The notes beneath the pieces were generated by a model, which was not told where the DNA came from, made no database searches, and saw only the letters and a program-made list of their open reading frames with translations. From CAWDNM01 sp964521195 (lineage in GTDB: Bacteria > Actinomycetota > Coriobacteriia > Anaerosomatales > JAAXUF01): a stretch of 64,000 nucleotides of DNA. Below, piece after piece: positions 1 through 8,085 of the stretch. Within the stretch, counting starts at the first letter, position 1; each line of letters opens with the position of its first letter. The DNA lies in contig CAZFRE010000002.1 of assembly GCA_964521195.1 (NCBI GenBank), positions 310,001 through 374,000 of the forward strand, read 5' to 3'. The position numbers and the translations under genes are program-made.

Positions 1-237
1 CGACTCCATCGCGTCGGCCTGTGCTTTCGCATCGTCGATCGCACGGTTGACGATGCGCTCGAACACGAGCGTCATGAGCGCGGACTTGCTTGGGGCTATC
101 GCGTACAGCGTGGCTTTCGAGCAGTGCAGACGGCGTGCGAGCACGGCCGTCCGCAGGTGCGCGAACCCCTCGGCACGCACCAATGCCTCGAGATCGAGCA
201 GCAGCTCTTCGCGCCGTGTCGGGGTGCTGGTTGCCAT
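1..237 (-). CDS. TetR-family regulator, N-terminal part (cut by window edge)
   Basis: Seen: an open minus-strand frame of 79 codons begins at ATG 237-235 behind a GAGAGGAG ribosome binding site and runs off the left edge. The product has a TetR-like helix-turn-helix: LARRLHCSKATLYAIAPSKS at about residues 40-59, followed by a helix with FERIVNRAID. Family knowledge: such proteins are dimeric repressors whose C-terminal ligand domain would lie outside the window. It is divergent from the small membrane-protein gene at 506, with a 268 nt gap between them that could hold its operator, though I see no convincing palindrome there. The target is unknown. Confidence is limited by the missing ligand domain. 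Confidence 0.75.
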   Translation of the reverse strand, partial: MATSTPTRREELLLDLEALVRAEGFAHLRTAVLARRLHCSKATLYAIAPSKSALMTLVFERIVNRAIDDAKAQADAMES

Positions 238-505
238 TGGTCTCCTCTCGGCCCGAGGGTGCACGTTGACCGTCACCGGGACTGGATCTCGCGCTCCAAG
301 ACACCCTACTCCGGGTGAAGCGGGTTCGGGAGTGGTGAACGGCATGGGGCTGGCGCAGGTGTACCAAACGTCTGAATCAGGTACAGTCCAGGACGAAGTC
401 CCGATCGCGCCGCTCCTGGAGGGCTCGGTGGGGAACGAACGAGTGGGGCGCACAGCGCGCGCCATTCGGATTGTCGAGAACACGGACCACGGGGAGGAAC
501 GAACG

Positions 506-1009
506 ATGGCAGAAGAGCGATTCGTCGTGTTCGCGGGGGCATACGCCGACGTCGAAGACGCCAAGACCGACTTCGCGAACATCAAAGAGATGCACAAGGC
601 ATCGTGGCTCGGCCCGTACGAGGGCGTGCTGTTCACCAAGGAGGATGGTGGAAAGATCAAGGTCCTCGACCGCGACTCGAGCATCCGCGCTGCGGGCGCG
701 ACGGTTGGCGCCTTGGCCGGCGGCGTGATCGGCCTGATCTTCCCGCCGTCGATCATCGCCGGCGCAGCCGTCGGGGGCGGCGCGGGGGCGCTTGTCGGCC
801 ACTTCTTCGGCACGTTCAAGCGGCGTGACATCGCCGAGCTCGGGGAGTTGCTCGATGAGGGCACCGCCGGCATCTTCCTGATCGGCATCCCGACCCCGGA
901 CCTGGGTGCCGAGAAGCTGATGAAGCACGCTGCGAAGATCGCGAAGAAGCAGGTCGACGCGGATGCGAAGGAACTGAAGAAGGCCATCGACGAGATGGCA
1001 GCGGGCTAA
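506..1009 (+). CDS. DUF1269-like small membrane protein with glycine zipper
   Basis: A 167-residue protein. The ATG at 506 is chosen because GGGGAGGAAC lies just upstream and the protein starts MAEERFVVFAGAY, a typical family start; the frame is open far upstream but without coding character. Residues about 58-105 form a glycine-rich hydrophobic hairpin (AGGVIGLIFPP, then AGAAVGGGAGALVGHFFG), which looks like a glycine zipper inserting in the membrane. The C-terminus is Lys/Ala-rich and helical. Family knowledge: DUF1269 proteins are predicted membrane proteins of unknown function, often near stress genes. It lies 40 nt before another small membrane-protein gene on the same strand and may be cotranscribed with it. 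Confidence 0.7.
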   Translation: MAEERFVVFAGAYADVEDAKTDFANIKEMHKASWLGPYEGVLFTKEDGGKIKVLDRDSSIRAAGATVGALAGGVIGLIFPPSIIAGAAVGGGAGALVGHFFGTFKRRDIAELGELLDEGTAGIFLIGIPTPDLGAEKLMKHAAKIAKKQVDADAKELKKAIDEMAAG

Positions 1010-1049
1010 CAGGGCCGACAGGCCGACACACACGAGATGGGGGAGTGCG

Positions 1050-1418
1050 ATGTTTGAAGGTGGATTGCTTCAGTTCTTCTGGTACATGCTCTTGTTCTAC
1101 CTGTTCTTCATGGTCATCTGGATGTTCATCCAGGTCTTCGCCGACATCTTCCACCGCGAGAACCTCAGTGGCTGGGGTAAGGCGGGCTGGATCTTCCTGC
1201 TCTTTGCGGTTCCGTTCCTCGGCATCATCATCTACATGATCGTACGCCCGAAGAACACCGAGCAGGACCAGCGCGATGCCGAGCAGCTCAGGGCGATGCA
1301 GGCACGCGTCGCCGGCGGATCGGCAGCGGACGATATCGCGAAGGCCAAGGCTCTGCTCGACAGTGGGGCGATCACCGCAGAGGAGTTCGCTACGATCAAG
1401 GCGAAGGCGCTCGCGTAG
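1050..1418 (+). CDS. Small membrane protein, PLDc_N-like with C-terminal SHOCT motif
   Basis: A 122-residue protein starting at ATG 1050 after GGGGGAG. Two transmembrane helices (about residues 8-32 and 48-70, ending GIIIYMIVRPK) resemble the PLDc_N / cardiolipin-synthase N-terminal module but without any phosphodiesterase domain. The last ~35 residues (DIAKAKALLDSGAITAEEFATIKAKAL, given here in part as LLDSGAITAEEF) match the SHOCT short C-terminal oligomerisation motif. Family knowledge: such proteins are common in actinobacteria and have no defined function. It follows the DUF1269-like gene on the same strand and is followed by a GC-rich hairpin. Confidence 0.7.
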   Translation: MFEGGLLQFFWYMLLFYLFFMVIWMFIQVFADIFHRENLSGWGKAGWIFLLFAVPFLGIIIYMIVRPKNTEQDQRDAEQLRAMQARVAGGSAADDIAKAKALLDSGAITAEEFATIKAKALA

Positions 1419-1506
1419 CTGCTGGTGTCGAGTAGTCTGGGTACGTGGGGATCTGCGGGGCACGCGGAGCTCGCTGGCACACGTGGCCGGCGTACCGCTA
1501 GTGATT

Positions 1507-1537
1507 CGGGGCCTCGGCGCATGTCGCCGGGGCCCCG
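1507..1537 (+). terminator. GC-rich hairpin, possible terminator of 506-1418
   Basis: A 13-bp stem (arms 1507-1519 and 1525-1537, one G.U pair) closes a 5-nt loop. There is no U-tract after it. It sits in the 252 nt gap between the SHOCT-like gene and the MarR gene; the rest of that gap shows nothing I can name. Confidence 0.45.
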
Positions 1538-1670
1538 ACTGCTTCTCGGCGCGCCCGGCACGCGCAGTACACAGCCGGTGCCTGCACGCCTGCGTGCGTC
1601 TGCGGAAACCGCCGCCTGGGAACACAGAAGCAGGCGGTCCACTCGATTCCCCCAGAGGAGCTGCAACAAC

Positions 1671-2216
1671 GTGACTGACCACGACTCTGAGCCTGGTGCA
1701 TCGGACGCGGACCGCGCGCAGACCGCGCGGACGTACGGTGCTGCGGACCCGATCAAGGCAGGGCAGTCGGGCGTCGGCTTCCTCGTGAATCAGACCAGCC
1801 GGGCCTTCGGCAAGGCGATGGCGAAGGAACTGCGCCAGTTCAACATCCAGCTGCCGGGCTACGTGGTATTGAGGCACCTGACTCGCGAGGCGCAGGCCAG
1901 TCCCGATGGCGTGAGCGTCGAGTCTCTCGCCGAGAAGCTCATGCTCGAACCGGCGGAGATCGAGGAGGCCTCCGAGCGGCTCGCGCGGGACGGGTGGCTG
2001 AAGATGACGGGAGCGGGCCCGACCGCCCGCCTCAAGCCGACAGCGAAGACCCACAAGATCGCACCCGTGCTCTCGGCAGCGTCACGGTGGATGCTCGAGG
2101 AGGCGTTGAACGGGTTCTCGCGCGAGGAGATCGATCAGCTGACCGCGCTCCTGCGCAGGGTCCTGACGAATCTGGAGGCTCCGCTGGGCGAAGACGAGGG
2201 CCCATTGGTGCGCTGA
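1671..2216 (+). CDS. MarR-family transcriptional regulator
   Basis: A 181-residue protein. GTG 1671 is chosen because AGAGGAG sits 8 nt upstream and the first ~35 residues are an acidic, low-complexity tail. From residue ~38 the layout is MarR-like: GFLVNQTSRAFGKAMAKEL (dimerisation helix), QLPGYVVLRHL, then a winged helix-turn-helix (VSVESLAEKLMLEPAEIEEA, then LARDGWLKM) with a wing, and a C-terminal helical pair FSREEIDQLTALLRRVLTNL. Family knowledge: MarR dimers usually repress nearby efflux or redox genes. Its target is not obvious; it sits just before the Rrf2-cyd promoter, with 88 nt between its stop and the Rrf2 start. Confidence 0.75.
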   Translation: MTDHDSEPGASDADRAQTARTYGAADPIKAGQSGVGFLVNQTSRAFGKAMAKELRQFNIQLPGYVVLRHLTREAQASPDGVSVESLAEKLMLEPAEIEEASERLARDGWLKMTGAGPTARLKPTAKTHKIAPVLSAASRWMLEEALNGFSREEIDQLTALLRRVLTNLEAPLGEDEGPLVR

Positions 2217-2227
2217 ACGATCGGTGC

Positions 2228-2258
2228 TTGCGCTTCACCCCGAGGGCGTGTATATGAT
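2228..2258 (+). promoter_or_regulatory. Candidate promoter of the Rrf2-cydAB operon
   Basis: TTGCGC (2228-2233) lies 17 nt before TATATG (2251-2256), or 19 nt before TATGAT (2253-2258). The stretch 2250-2280 is clearly AT-rich against a GC-rich background and contains CAAAGAAATAGCATTTG, a loose inverted repeat that could be an operator for the downstream Rrf2 protein. This is inference from position and composition. Confidence 0.5.
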
Positions 2259-2304
2259 ATCAAAGAAATAGCATTTGTTTCGGGGAGACAGCAGGGGGAC
2301 GCTC

Positions 2305-2712
2305 GTGGAAGTCACAAGGCGTACGGACTACGCCATTCGGATTCTGCTCGAACTCGCCCGAGTGGGCGGCGGGCCGCTCTCGGTGCGCGAACTCGCGGAG
2401 CGCCAGGGGGTTCCGTATGCCTTCGCGCGCGGCATCCAGCGAGAACTCGTCGCGGCCGGCCTGGCGATCGCTCGGCGAGGCGCACGCGGGGGCATCATCC
2501 TCGCGCGTCCGGCGGACGACATAACGCTGCAGGACATCACGGTGGCGATGCAGGGCGACGTGTCGTGCTCTGTGTGCTCGCGCGACCCCAAGTGGTGCGA
2601 TCGCATGTCCGACTGCGAGGTGCACCAGGTGTGGCGCGAGGTGGATTCGATGGTTGGGTCGTATCTCTCAACCAAGTCCCTGGCGGGATTGCTCGAGAAG
2701 GAAGGAAGGTGA
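2305..2712 (+). CDS. Rrf2-family Fe-S regulator, likely controls cydAB
   Basis: A 135-residue protein. GTG 2305 (after GCAGGGGGA) gives the family-typical start VEVTRRTDYAIRILLEL. A winged helix follows (LSVRELAERQGVPYAFARGI, residues ~27-46), with the RRGARGGIILARP wing. Cysteines C88, C91, C98 and C104 (CSVC...WC...DC) form the expected metal/Fe-S site. Family knowledge: Rrf2 proteins such as NsrR, IscR and RirA use Fe-S clusters to sense NO, iron or oxygen. The gene is 10 nt upstream of cydA on the same strand, so cotranscription and control of cytochrome bd by redox or NO status is the natural reading. Which signal it senses cannot be told from sequence. Confidence 0.85.
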   Translation: MEVTRRTDYAIRILLELARVGGGPLSVRELAERQGVPYAFARGIQRELVAAGLAIARRGARGGIILARPADDITLQDITVAMQGDVSCSVCSRDPKWCDRMSDCEVHQVWREVDSMVGSYLSTKSLAGLLEKEGR

Positions 2713-2722
2713 GGAGGGGGAG

Positions 2723-4066
2723 ATGGATGCGGTAGTACTTGCCAAGATTCAGTTCGCATTCACGGTCATGTATCACTTCTTCTTCGTACCGCTGTCGATC
2801 GGACTGGGGCTCGTGACGGTCCTGTTCGAGCGGAAGTACTACAAGAGCGGCAAGGCGGAGGATCGCGCCATGTCGACGCTGTGGATCAAGATATTCACGG
2901 CGACGTTCGTCATCGGTGTTGCGACCGGCATCACGATGGAGTTCGCCTTCGGCACCAACTGGGCGACCTACTCCCGTTTCGTCGGCGACATCTTCGGGGC
3001 GCCGCTCGCGGCGGAGGGCCTGTTCGCCTTCTTCCTGGAATCGACATTCCTCGGCGTGTTGCTCTTCGGGCGCGGCAAGGTGTCACGCAAGTTCTACTAC
3101 GTGTCCACGTGGCTCGTGTGGCTCGGTTCGCTCCTCTCGGCGCTATGGATCATCATCGCGAACTCATGGATGCAGACGCCCGCCGGCTACAAGATCGTGG
3201 GCGAGGGCATCAACCGCAAGGCGGAGCTCACCAACTTCTTCGCTGCGGGCTTCAACCCTTCGACGCTGCCGCGTTACGCGCACACCGTCAACGCCGTACT
3301 GGTGGTCGGCGGGCTCATGTGCGCGGCGATCGGCGCGCATCACCTGCTGAAGGGTATTCACAAGGACTTCGCTCGTCGCAGCATCTCGTACGGTCTCATC
3401 ATCGCTACGATCGGCTCGCTCGCGCTGGCCGCCACGGGGCACTTCCAGGCTGTCACCGTCGCGCGGTACCAGCCGGTGAAGATGGCGGCGATGGAGGGCC
3501 ACTGGGAGACCGGGCCCATGCCGCTCGGTCTCGTGGGCTGGGTCGACACCGCAAATCGGTCGACGGCCGCGCTGGAGGTCCCGGGTGGCGTGAGCTTCCT
3601 CGAGAGCCTCTCGTTCACGGAGGCGCTGCCGGGACTCAACGACTTCGCGGATGATCTTCACCCGCCCATCCAGGCGACGTACCAGGCGTATCACCTCATG
3701 ATCCTCGTGTTCCTGGCGCTCGCGGTGCTCACCGTCTACTTCTGGTGGCTTGACCGCAACGGGAAGCTCGAGGAGAAGCGCGGTCTGCTCAAGTTCCTCG
3801 TGTGGGCGTGGCTCCTCCCCGAGCTGGGCATCCAGATGGGCTGGGCGGCGGCCGAGATCGGCCGGCAGCCGTGGATCGTCACCGGTGAGCTGCGCACCAT
3901 CGATGCGATCTCGAAGGTCGTCCCGGCGTACCAGATAGCCCTCACGATGGCCTTCTTCTTCGCGATCTACGCCCTGCTCTTCGCGGGCTGGATGCGCGTG
4001 GTGCTCAACATCATCAAGAAGGGCCCGGTTCTTGCCGGCGCCTCGTCGTCGACCACGTCGGTATAG
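2723..4066 (+). CDS. cydA: Cytochrome bd ubiquinol oxidase subunit I
   Basis: A 447-residue integral membrane protein with about nine hydrophobic segments. ATG 2723 follows GAGGAGGGGGAG. Expected ligands are visible: H18 in MYHFFFVPLS (haem b595 ligand), K253 and E258 in KMAAMEG (quinol site), and M372 in QMGW followed by EIGRQPW (haem b558 region). The Q-loop is of the short type, as in non-enteric enzymes. Family knowledge: CydAB reduces O2 to water using quinol, with high O2 affinity and resistance to NO and cyanide. The next gene, cydB, starts 13 nt after the stop. This is a complete and ordinary gene. Confidence 0.95.
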   Translation: MDAVVLAKIQFAFTVMYHFFFVPLSIGLGLVTVLFERKYYKSGKAEDRAMSTLWIKIFTATFVIGVATGITMEFAFGTNWATYSRFVGDIFGAPLAAEGLFAFFLESTFLGVLLFGRGKVSRKFYYVSTWLVWLGSLLSALWIIIANSWMQTPAGYKIVGEGINRKAELTNFFAAGFNPSTLPRYAHTVNAVLVVGGLMCAAIGAHHLLKGIHKDFARRSISYGLIIATIGSLALAATGHFQAVTVARYQPVKMAAMEGHWETGPMPLGLVGWVDTANRSTAALEVPGGVSFLESLSFTEALPGLNDFADDLHPPIQATYQAYHLMILVFLALAVLTVYFWWLDRNGKLEEKRGLLKFLVWAWLLPELGIQMGWAAAEIGRQPWIVTGELRTIDAISKVVPAYQIALTMAFFFAIYALLFAGWMRVVLNIIKKGPVLAGASSSTTSV

Positions 4067-4079
4067 GGAGGGGGAGACG

Positions 4080-5117
4080 ATGACACACGAAGTGCTCGGC
4101 GTCGTCTGGTTCGCACTTGTCGGCGTGCTCCTCGCGGGCTACGCGGTGTTCGACGGGTTCGACCTGGGAATCGGCACCCTCTACCCGTTCCTCGGCAAGT
4201 CCGAGGAGGACAAGGAGATCATGCGCACGGCCATCGGGCCCGTCTGGGACGGAAACGAGGTCTGGCTGCTCACTGGAGGCGGCGCACTGTTCGCCGCGTT
4301 CCCGGCCGTCTACGCGACGGTGTTCTCCGGCTTCTACCTCGCACTCATGCTCGTTCTGTTCGCGCTCATCTTCCGCGCCGTGTCGCTTGAGTTCCGCGCG
4401 CACGACAAGGAATGGGGGGCCATCTGGGACTGGGCCTTCTTCCTGGGGAGTGCGCTGCCATCGCTGCTCTTCGGCGTGGCGGTAGGCAACATCGCGCTCG
4501 GTGTGCCGCTGACGGTGGAGGGCGAGTTCGCCGGCAACTTCTTCACGTTGCTCGGCGTGTGGAACGGCTTCAATCCGTTCGCGCTCACGATCGGACTGCT
4601 TGGGCTGTCGATGATCCTGGTGCAGGGTGCATCGTGGCTCGCGGTCAAGAGCGAGGGCGACCTGCACGCCAGGTCGGTCGCGGCCCGGTCGGTGCTCGCC
4701 TGGGTCTTCGCGGTGCTCGTGGTCGTGGCCACGGCGGCCACGGCTTTCTTCGCCAAGGATGCGTGGGCGAAGGTCGTCGGCTCGCCGGTGGGCTGGCTGT
4801 TCGTCGCGCTGCTGGTGATCTCGATCGCCTTCGGCAGGATCTCGATGAACGGAGGGAAGGACCTTCCGGCGTGGTACGCGATCTCGCTGTCCGCCGTATC
4901 GCTCGTCGGCATCTGGGCTGCGGCGATCTTCCCGAGCCTGGTCCCGTCCCTCGGGCCGGGTGAGCCACTCACGATCGCGAGTTCGGCTTCCTCGCAGCTG
5001 ACCCTCACGGTGATGCTCATCATCGCCGCCATCGGGGTCCCGCTGGTGCTGTTCTACTTCTTCCTCATCTACCGGGTGTTCAAGGGCAAGATCCGGTTGG
5101 ACGGCGAAGGGTACTGA
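4080..5117 (+). CDS. cydB: Cytochrome bd ubiquinol oxidase subunit II
   Basis: A 345-residue membrane protein with eight to nine transmembrane segments. ATG 4080 follows GGGAGGGGGAGACG. The start EVLGVVWFALVGVLLAGYAV and the downstream GFDLGIGTLYPFL and GPVWDGNEVWL motifs are family hallmarks. It pairs with CydA to form the bd oxidase. It ends just before two strong hairpins (5125-5160 and 5206-5238), so the operon is Rrf2-cydA-cydB. No cydDC-type exporter genes accompany it here. Confidence 0.95.
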   Translation: MTHEVLGVVWFALVGVLLAGYAVFDGFDLGIGTLYPFLGKSEEDKEIMRTAIGPVWDGNEVWLLTGGGALFAAFPAVYATVFSGFYLALMLVLFALIFRAVSLEFRAHDKEWGAIWDWAFFLGSALPSLLFGVAVGNIALGVPLTVEGEFAGNFFTLLGVWNGFNPFALTIGLLGLSMILVQGASWLAVKSEGDLHARSVAARSVLAWVFAVLVVVATAATAFFAKDAWAKVVGSPVGWLFVALLVISIAFGRISMNGGKDLPAWYAISLSAVSLVGIWAAAIFPSLVPSLGPGEPLTIASSASSQLTLTVMLIIAAIGVPLVLFYFFLIYRVFKGKIRLDGEGY

Positions 5118-5124
5118 TCCTCAT

Positions 5125-5160
5125 CGCTTTCGGGCCGGCTCCCCGGCAGGCCCGAAAGCG
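5125..5160 (+). terminator. Hairpin terminator after cydB
   Basis: A perfect 12-bp stem (5125-5136 with 5149-5160) and 12-nt loop start 7 nt after the cydB stop. Only CTTTGG follows, with no long U-tract. Confidence 0.7.
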
Positions 5161-5170
5161 CTTTGGATAG

Positions 5171-5340
5171 CGGACTCCGCGTGCCCCCGCTCACGGAATC
5201 CGTTTGAAACGGCCCGGGCTTCCCGCCCGGGCCGTTTCTCGTGTGCCGCACCGTTCGCGGCCGTATTCGCGCCGTCCGCCGACCAGCATCGCGGGATTGC
5301 TGCCGTTCCCGCCGGGTTCCAGCATACTTCGCGGAATCCG
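5171..5340. repeat. Three CGGA-N-TCCG dyads upstream of OFA-type carrier
   Basis: CGGACTCCG (5171-5179), CGGAATCCG (5194-5202) and CGGAATCCG (5332-5340) are short dyads with a one-base centre; the last two share the 10-mer CGGAATCCGT. A 9-bp inverted repeat, GTGCCGCAC (5243-5251) with GTGCGGCAC (5343-5351), frames the region. The last dyad overlaps the likely start of transcription below a CATACT (5323-5328) box. Operator function is inference. Confidence 0.35.
5206..5238. terminator. Second hairpin terminator after cydB
   Basis: A 14-bp perfect stem (5206-5219 with 5225-5238) closes a 5-nt loop. The arm ends GTTTC, giving a short T-run on both strands. It insulates cydAB from the next gene. 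Confidence 0.7.
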
Positions 5341-5417
5341 TCGTGCGGCACGCGCCGGAGTCAGTCTGTCGTGTCGCACGGGTACTGCCTGGGAACTAGA
5401 ACTCGGAGGTGCGTGCA

Positions 5418-6692
5418 ATGGCACGTGTGAGCGCAACGCGCGGGTGGATCGTCACGCTCGCGGGTCTCGGCATCAACCTGGCTCTCGGCATCCTGTACTC
5501 GTGGAGTGTCATCGCGAAGAGCCTCACCAAGCCCGTCGCAGACGGGGGTTGGGGATGGACGTCGGGTGCGGCGAGTGTTCCGTACGCCGTCGCCGTCGGC
5601 GTCTTCGCCATCTCGATGGTATTCGCCGGGCGCGCCCAGGACCGCTTCGGGCCGCGCGTCGTCGCGTCGCTCGGCGGCGCGCTGTGCGGTCTTGGCATGA
5701 TCGTGGCCAGCCTCGGTACGCCTACGAACGCCATGCCGATCATCGCGGGCTTCGGCGTGCTCACGGGCTTGGGAATCGGGCTTGGCTATGCCGCCGCCAC
5801 GCCTGCGGCGGTCAAGTGGTTCCCGCCAGCTCGCAAGGGCCTCATCACCGGTATCGTGGTCGGCGGATTCGGGCTTGCGAGCGTCTACATCGCGCCACTC
5901 ACGTCCTGGCTGCTGTCCACACAGCATGTCGCCGGGACGTTCCGGCTGCTGGGCATCGCGTTCCTCGTCGTGACCGTGGGGCTCGCGCAGCTGCTGCGCA
6001 ACCCTCCGGCCGACTACACCCTCGCAAGCGTACCCAAGAGCGGCGCGGAGACTTCCGCCGCGGTGCCGGCGGACTACGAGTGGAATGAGATGGTCCGCAC
6101 TCGGCAGTTCGTGCTGCTGTGGTTCATGTACGCGTTCTCCGCGTTCGCCGGTCTCATGATCATCGGGCACATGGCCAAGATCGCCGCTGCCCAGCTCGTC
6201 TCGGTCGACCTCGGATTCGCGCTCGTCGCGATCCTCGCGATCGGCAACGCGAGCGGCCGCGTCGTCGCCGGTGTCGTCGCCGACAAGATCGGCGGGATCA
6301 AGACGATGCTCGTGGTGTTCGTCGCACAGGCCGCCATGATGGCGGCACTCGCCTTCTCCGATAGCGCACTCCAGCTCATACCCGTCGCGGCAGGCATCGG
6401 GTTCTGCTACGGCGCCAACCTCTCGCTCTTCCCGTCGACCACAGCCGGCTTCTTCGGCACGCGCAACCTGGGCGTGAACTACGGCCTCGTGTTCACCGCA
6501 TGGGGTGTGGGTGGCGTCTTCGGCTCGCTGACGGCGGGCTCGATCGTCGACAGCACGGGCAGCTACGGCGTCGCGTACGCCATCGCTGCGGGGCTGTGCC
6601 TCGCCGCCGCCTCACTCACTGTGTTCACCAAGCCGCCGGCGCCACGCGCCGAGCCGGTGACGCTGCCGCAGCGCGACCGCACCGCCGCATAG
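5418..6692 (+). CDS. MFS transporter, oxalate/formate antiporter-like (OFA) family
   Basis: A 424-residue, twelve-helix carrier. ATG 5418 is preferred over an overlapping upstream GTG because GGAGGT (5405-5410) sits 7 nt before it. OFA hallmarks are GINLALGILYSWSVIAKSL in helix 1 and the helix 2-3 loop with AGRAQDRFGPRVVASLGG (MFS motif A). A hydrophilic central loop lies at about residues 190-215. Family knowledge: OFA members carry small carboxylates such as oxalate, formate or lactate; the substrate here is not determinable. It is a single-gene unit between strong hairpins, with CGGA-N-TCCG dyads upstream. Confidence 0.8.
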   Translation: MARVSATRGWIVTLAGLGINLALGILYSWSVIAKSLTKPVADGGWGWTSGAASVPYAVAVGVFAISMVFAGRAQDRFGPRVVASLGGALCGLGMIVASLGTPTNAMPIIAGFGVLTGLGIGLGYAAATPAAVKWFPPARKGLITGIVVGGFGLASVYIAPLTSWLLSTQHVAGTFRLLGIAFLVVTVGLAQLLRNPPADYTLASVPKSGAETSAAVPADYEWNEMVRTRQFVLLWFMYAFSAFAGLMIIGHMAKIAAAQLVSVDLGFALVAILAIGNASGRVVAGVVADKIGGIKTMLVVFVAQAAMMAALAFSDSALQLIPVAAGIGFCYGANLSLFPSTTAGFFGTRNLGVNYGLVFTAWGVGGVFGSLTAGSIVDSTGSYGVAYAIAAGLCLAAASLTVFTKPPAPRAEPVTLPQRDRTAA

Positions 6693-6718
6693 GGCGGCTC
6701 CGCTCCACATGCGACGCC

Positions 6719-6753
6719 CGGACGGCCCGGACCCCAGCGGTCCGGGCCGTCCG
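6719..6753. terminator. Bidirectional terminator between convergent MFS genes
   Basis: A perfect 15-bp stem (6719-6733 with 6739-6753) and a 5-nt loop sit in the 86-nt gap between two convergent genes. Confidence 0.75.
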
Positions 6754-6778
6754 TCTGCTGTGCGGCATTCGGTCGCTC

Positions 6779-7981
6779 TCAGGCGACCCGCTCGCGCGAC
6801 GGTAGCGGCGCGTCCGGATGCCGGATGAGACGTCGGTATGCGAATGGGACCACAAGCACGGTCAGGCCACCCGCCAGCACGCCCACAGCCCAACCGCTCA
6901 CTGAGAGCATCAACCCGGCCACGAACGGTGCGGGGATGCGCATGAGGGAGCCGGTGGCCGTGGAGAGCCCGATGACGCCTCCGACCTCGTCGGGGTAGAC
7001 CGACTTCGTGAGCGCACTGCCGACTATCGTATTGGCGACCGCCATTCCCAGCGAGAGGAACGGCATGATCGCCGCCAACACGACGAGGCTTGGCGAGAAG
7101 CCCCACGCGACGAGGGCAACGCCGGCGAGCAGTGTGGACCAGGTGATGAGCCACGCATCGGCGAACCGGGCGGTGAGCGGCTTGATTATCACGAGCTGGA
7201 TGATCACGGAGATCACGCCGACGTAGGCGAGGAACAGACCGTTCTGCGTCGGCGTAAGCCCAAGCGCGTTCGCCGCCCACAACGAGAATCCGCCTTCGAA
7301 GAGCGCGAAGGTGAAGCCGATCACGAGCCGGACGGTCATCAGCGGGCCCACACGCGGCAGACTCAACGCAGTGCCGAGTTCGCGGATGCTGAAACCCTTC
7401 GCGGGCTCGGCTCGGACCTCTGCCCTGCGCTCGGCAGACAACGACTCGGGCAACACGAACGCGACGAGCGCCAGGTTGCACAGGGCGAGGCCTGCGGCCG
7501 TGAACGGGGCGACCATCTGCCCGTAGTTGGAGAGTACGCCGCCGGTAGCCGGGCCGAGGATGAAGCCGATGCCGAACGCCGCACCCACGAGTCCGAAGGC
7601 CTGTCCGCGGTGCGCCTCGTCGGTCACGTCGGTCATGTAGGCCTGCGCGACGCTGATGTTGCCGCCGGTGACGCCGTCGATCACGCGGCTCGCGAGTAGC
7701 ATCCACAGGGAGTTCGAGAGCCCGAGCATCACGAGTGCGCACGCGGTGCCCGCGATCGACAGCATCAGGACAGGCTTGCGTCCCCACACGTCCGACAGGC
7801 GACCCAGCATCGGCGCTGCGATCACCTGCATGAGCGGGTACGCCGAGAAGATGAGTCCCGCGATGGCCGGGGATGCGCCGAACTGCTCCGCGTAGTAGGG
7901 GAGCAGCGGGATCACGAGCGAGAAGCTGAGCATGTCGACGAGCACTATGCCGAAGATGATGAGCAGGCGACGGTCTTTCAC
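6779..7981 (-). CDS. MFS drug/solute efflux transporter (DHA1, TetA-like)
   Basis: A 400-residue carrier with twelve predicted helices, starting at GTG 7981 after AAGGAG. Helix 1 reads FGIVLVDMLSFSLVIPLLPY, the TetA-like D1/C region. Motif A, GRLSDVWGRKPVL, lies at about residues 60-72, and the family-typical antiporter helix GLVGAAFGIGFILGPATGG lies at about 145-163. Family knowledge: these are proton-coupled exporters of drugs or metabolites; the substrate is unknown. It is divergent from the DUF2461 gene at 8086 and convergent with the OFA carrier. Confidence 0.85.
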   Translation of the reverse strand: MKDRRLLIIFGIVLVDMLSFSLVIPLLPYYAEQFGASPAIAGLIFSAYPLMQVIAAPMLGRLSDVWGRKPVLMLSIAGTACALVMLGLSNSLWMLLASRVIDGVTGGNISVAQAYMTDVTDEAHRGQAFGLVGAAFGIGFILGPATGGVLSNYGQMVAPFTAAGLALCNLALVAFVLPESLSAERRAEVRAEPAKGFSIRELGTALSLPRVGPLMTVRLVIGFTFALFEGGFSLWAANALGLTPTQNGLFLAYVGVISVIIQLVIIKPLTARFADAWLITWSTLLAGVALVAWGFSPSLVVLAAIMPFLSLGMAVANTIVGSALTKSVYPDEVGGVIGLSTATGSLMRIPAPFVAGLMLSVSGWAVGVLAGGLTVLVVPFAYRRLIRHPDAPLPSRERVA

Positions 7982-8085
7982 GGGGCTCCTTGGAGGGGGC
8001 GGCGGCTCTGGCGGGCGACAGGGGAAGATACCCCAGAGTACCAGCAGCCGGTGGACGACGGGCGTGTGTTGGCAGGAGATCCCAC

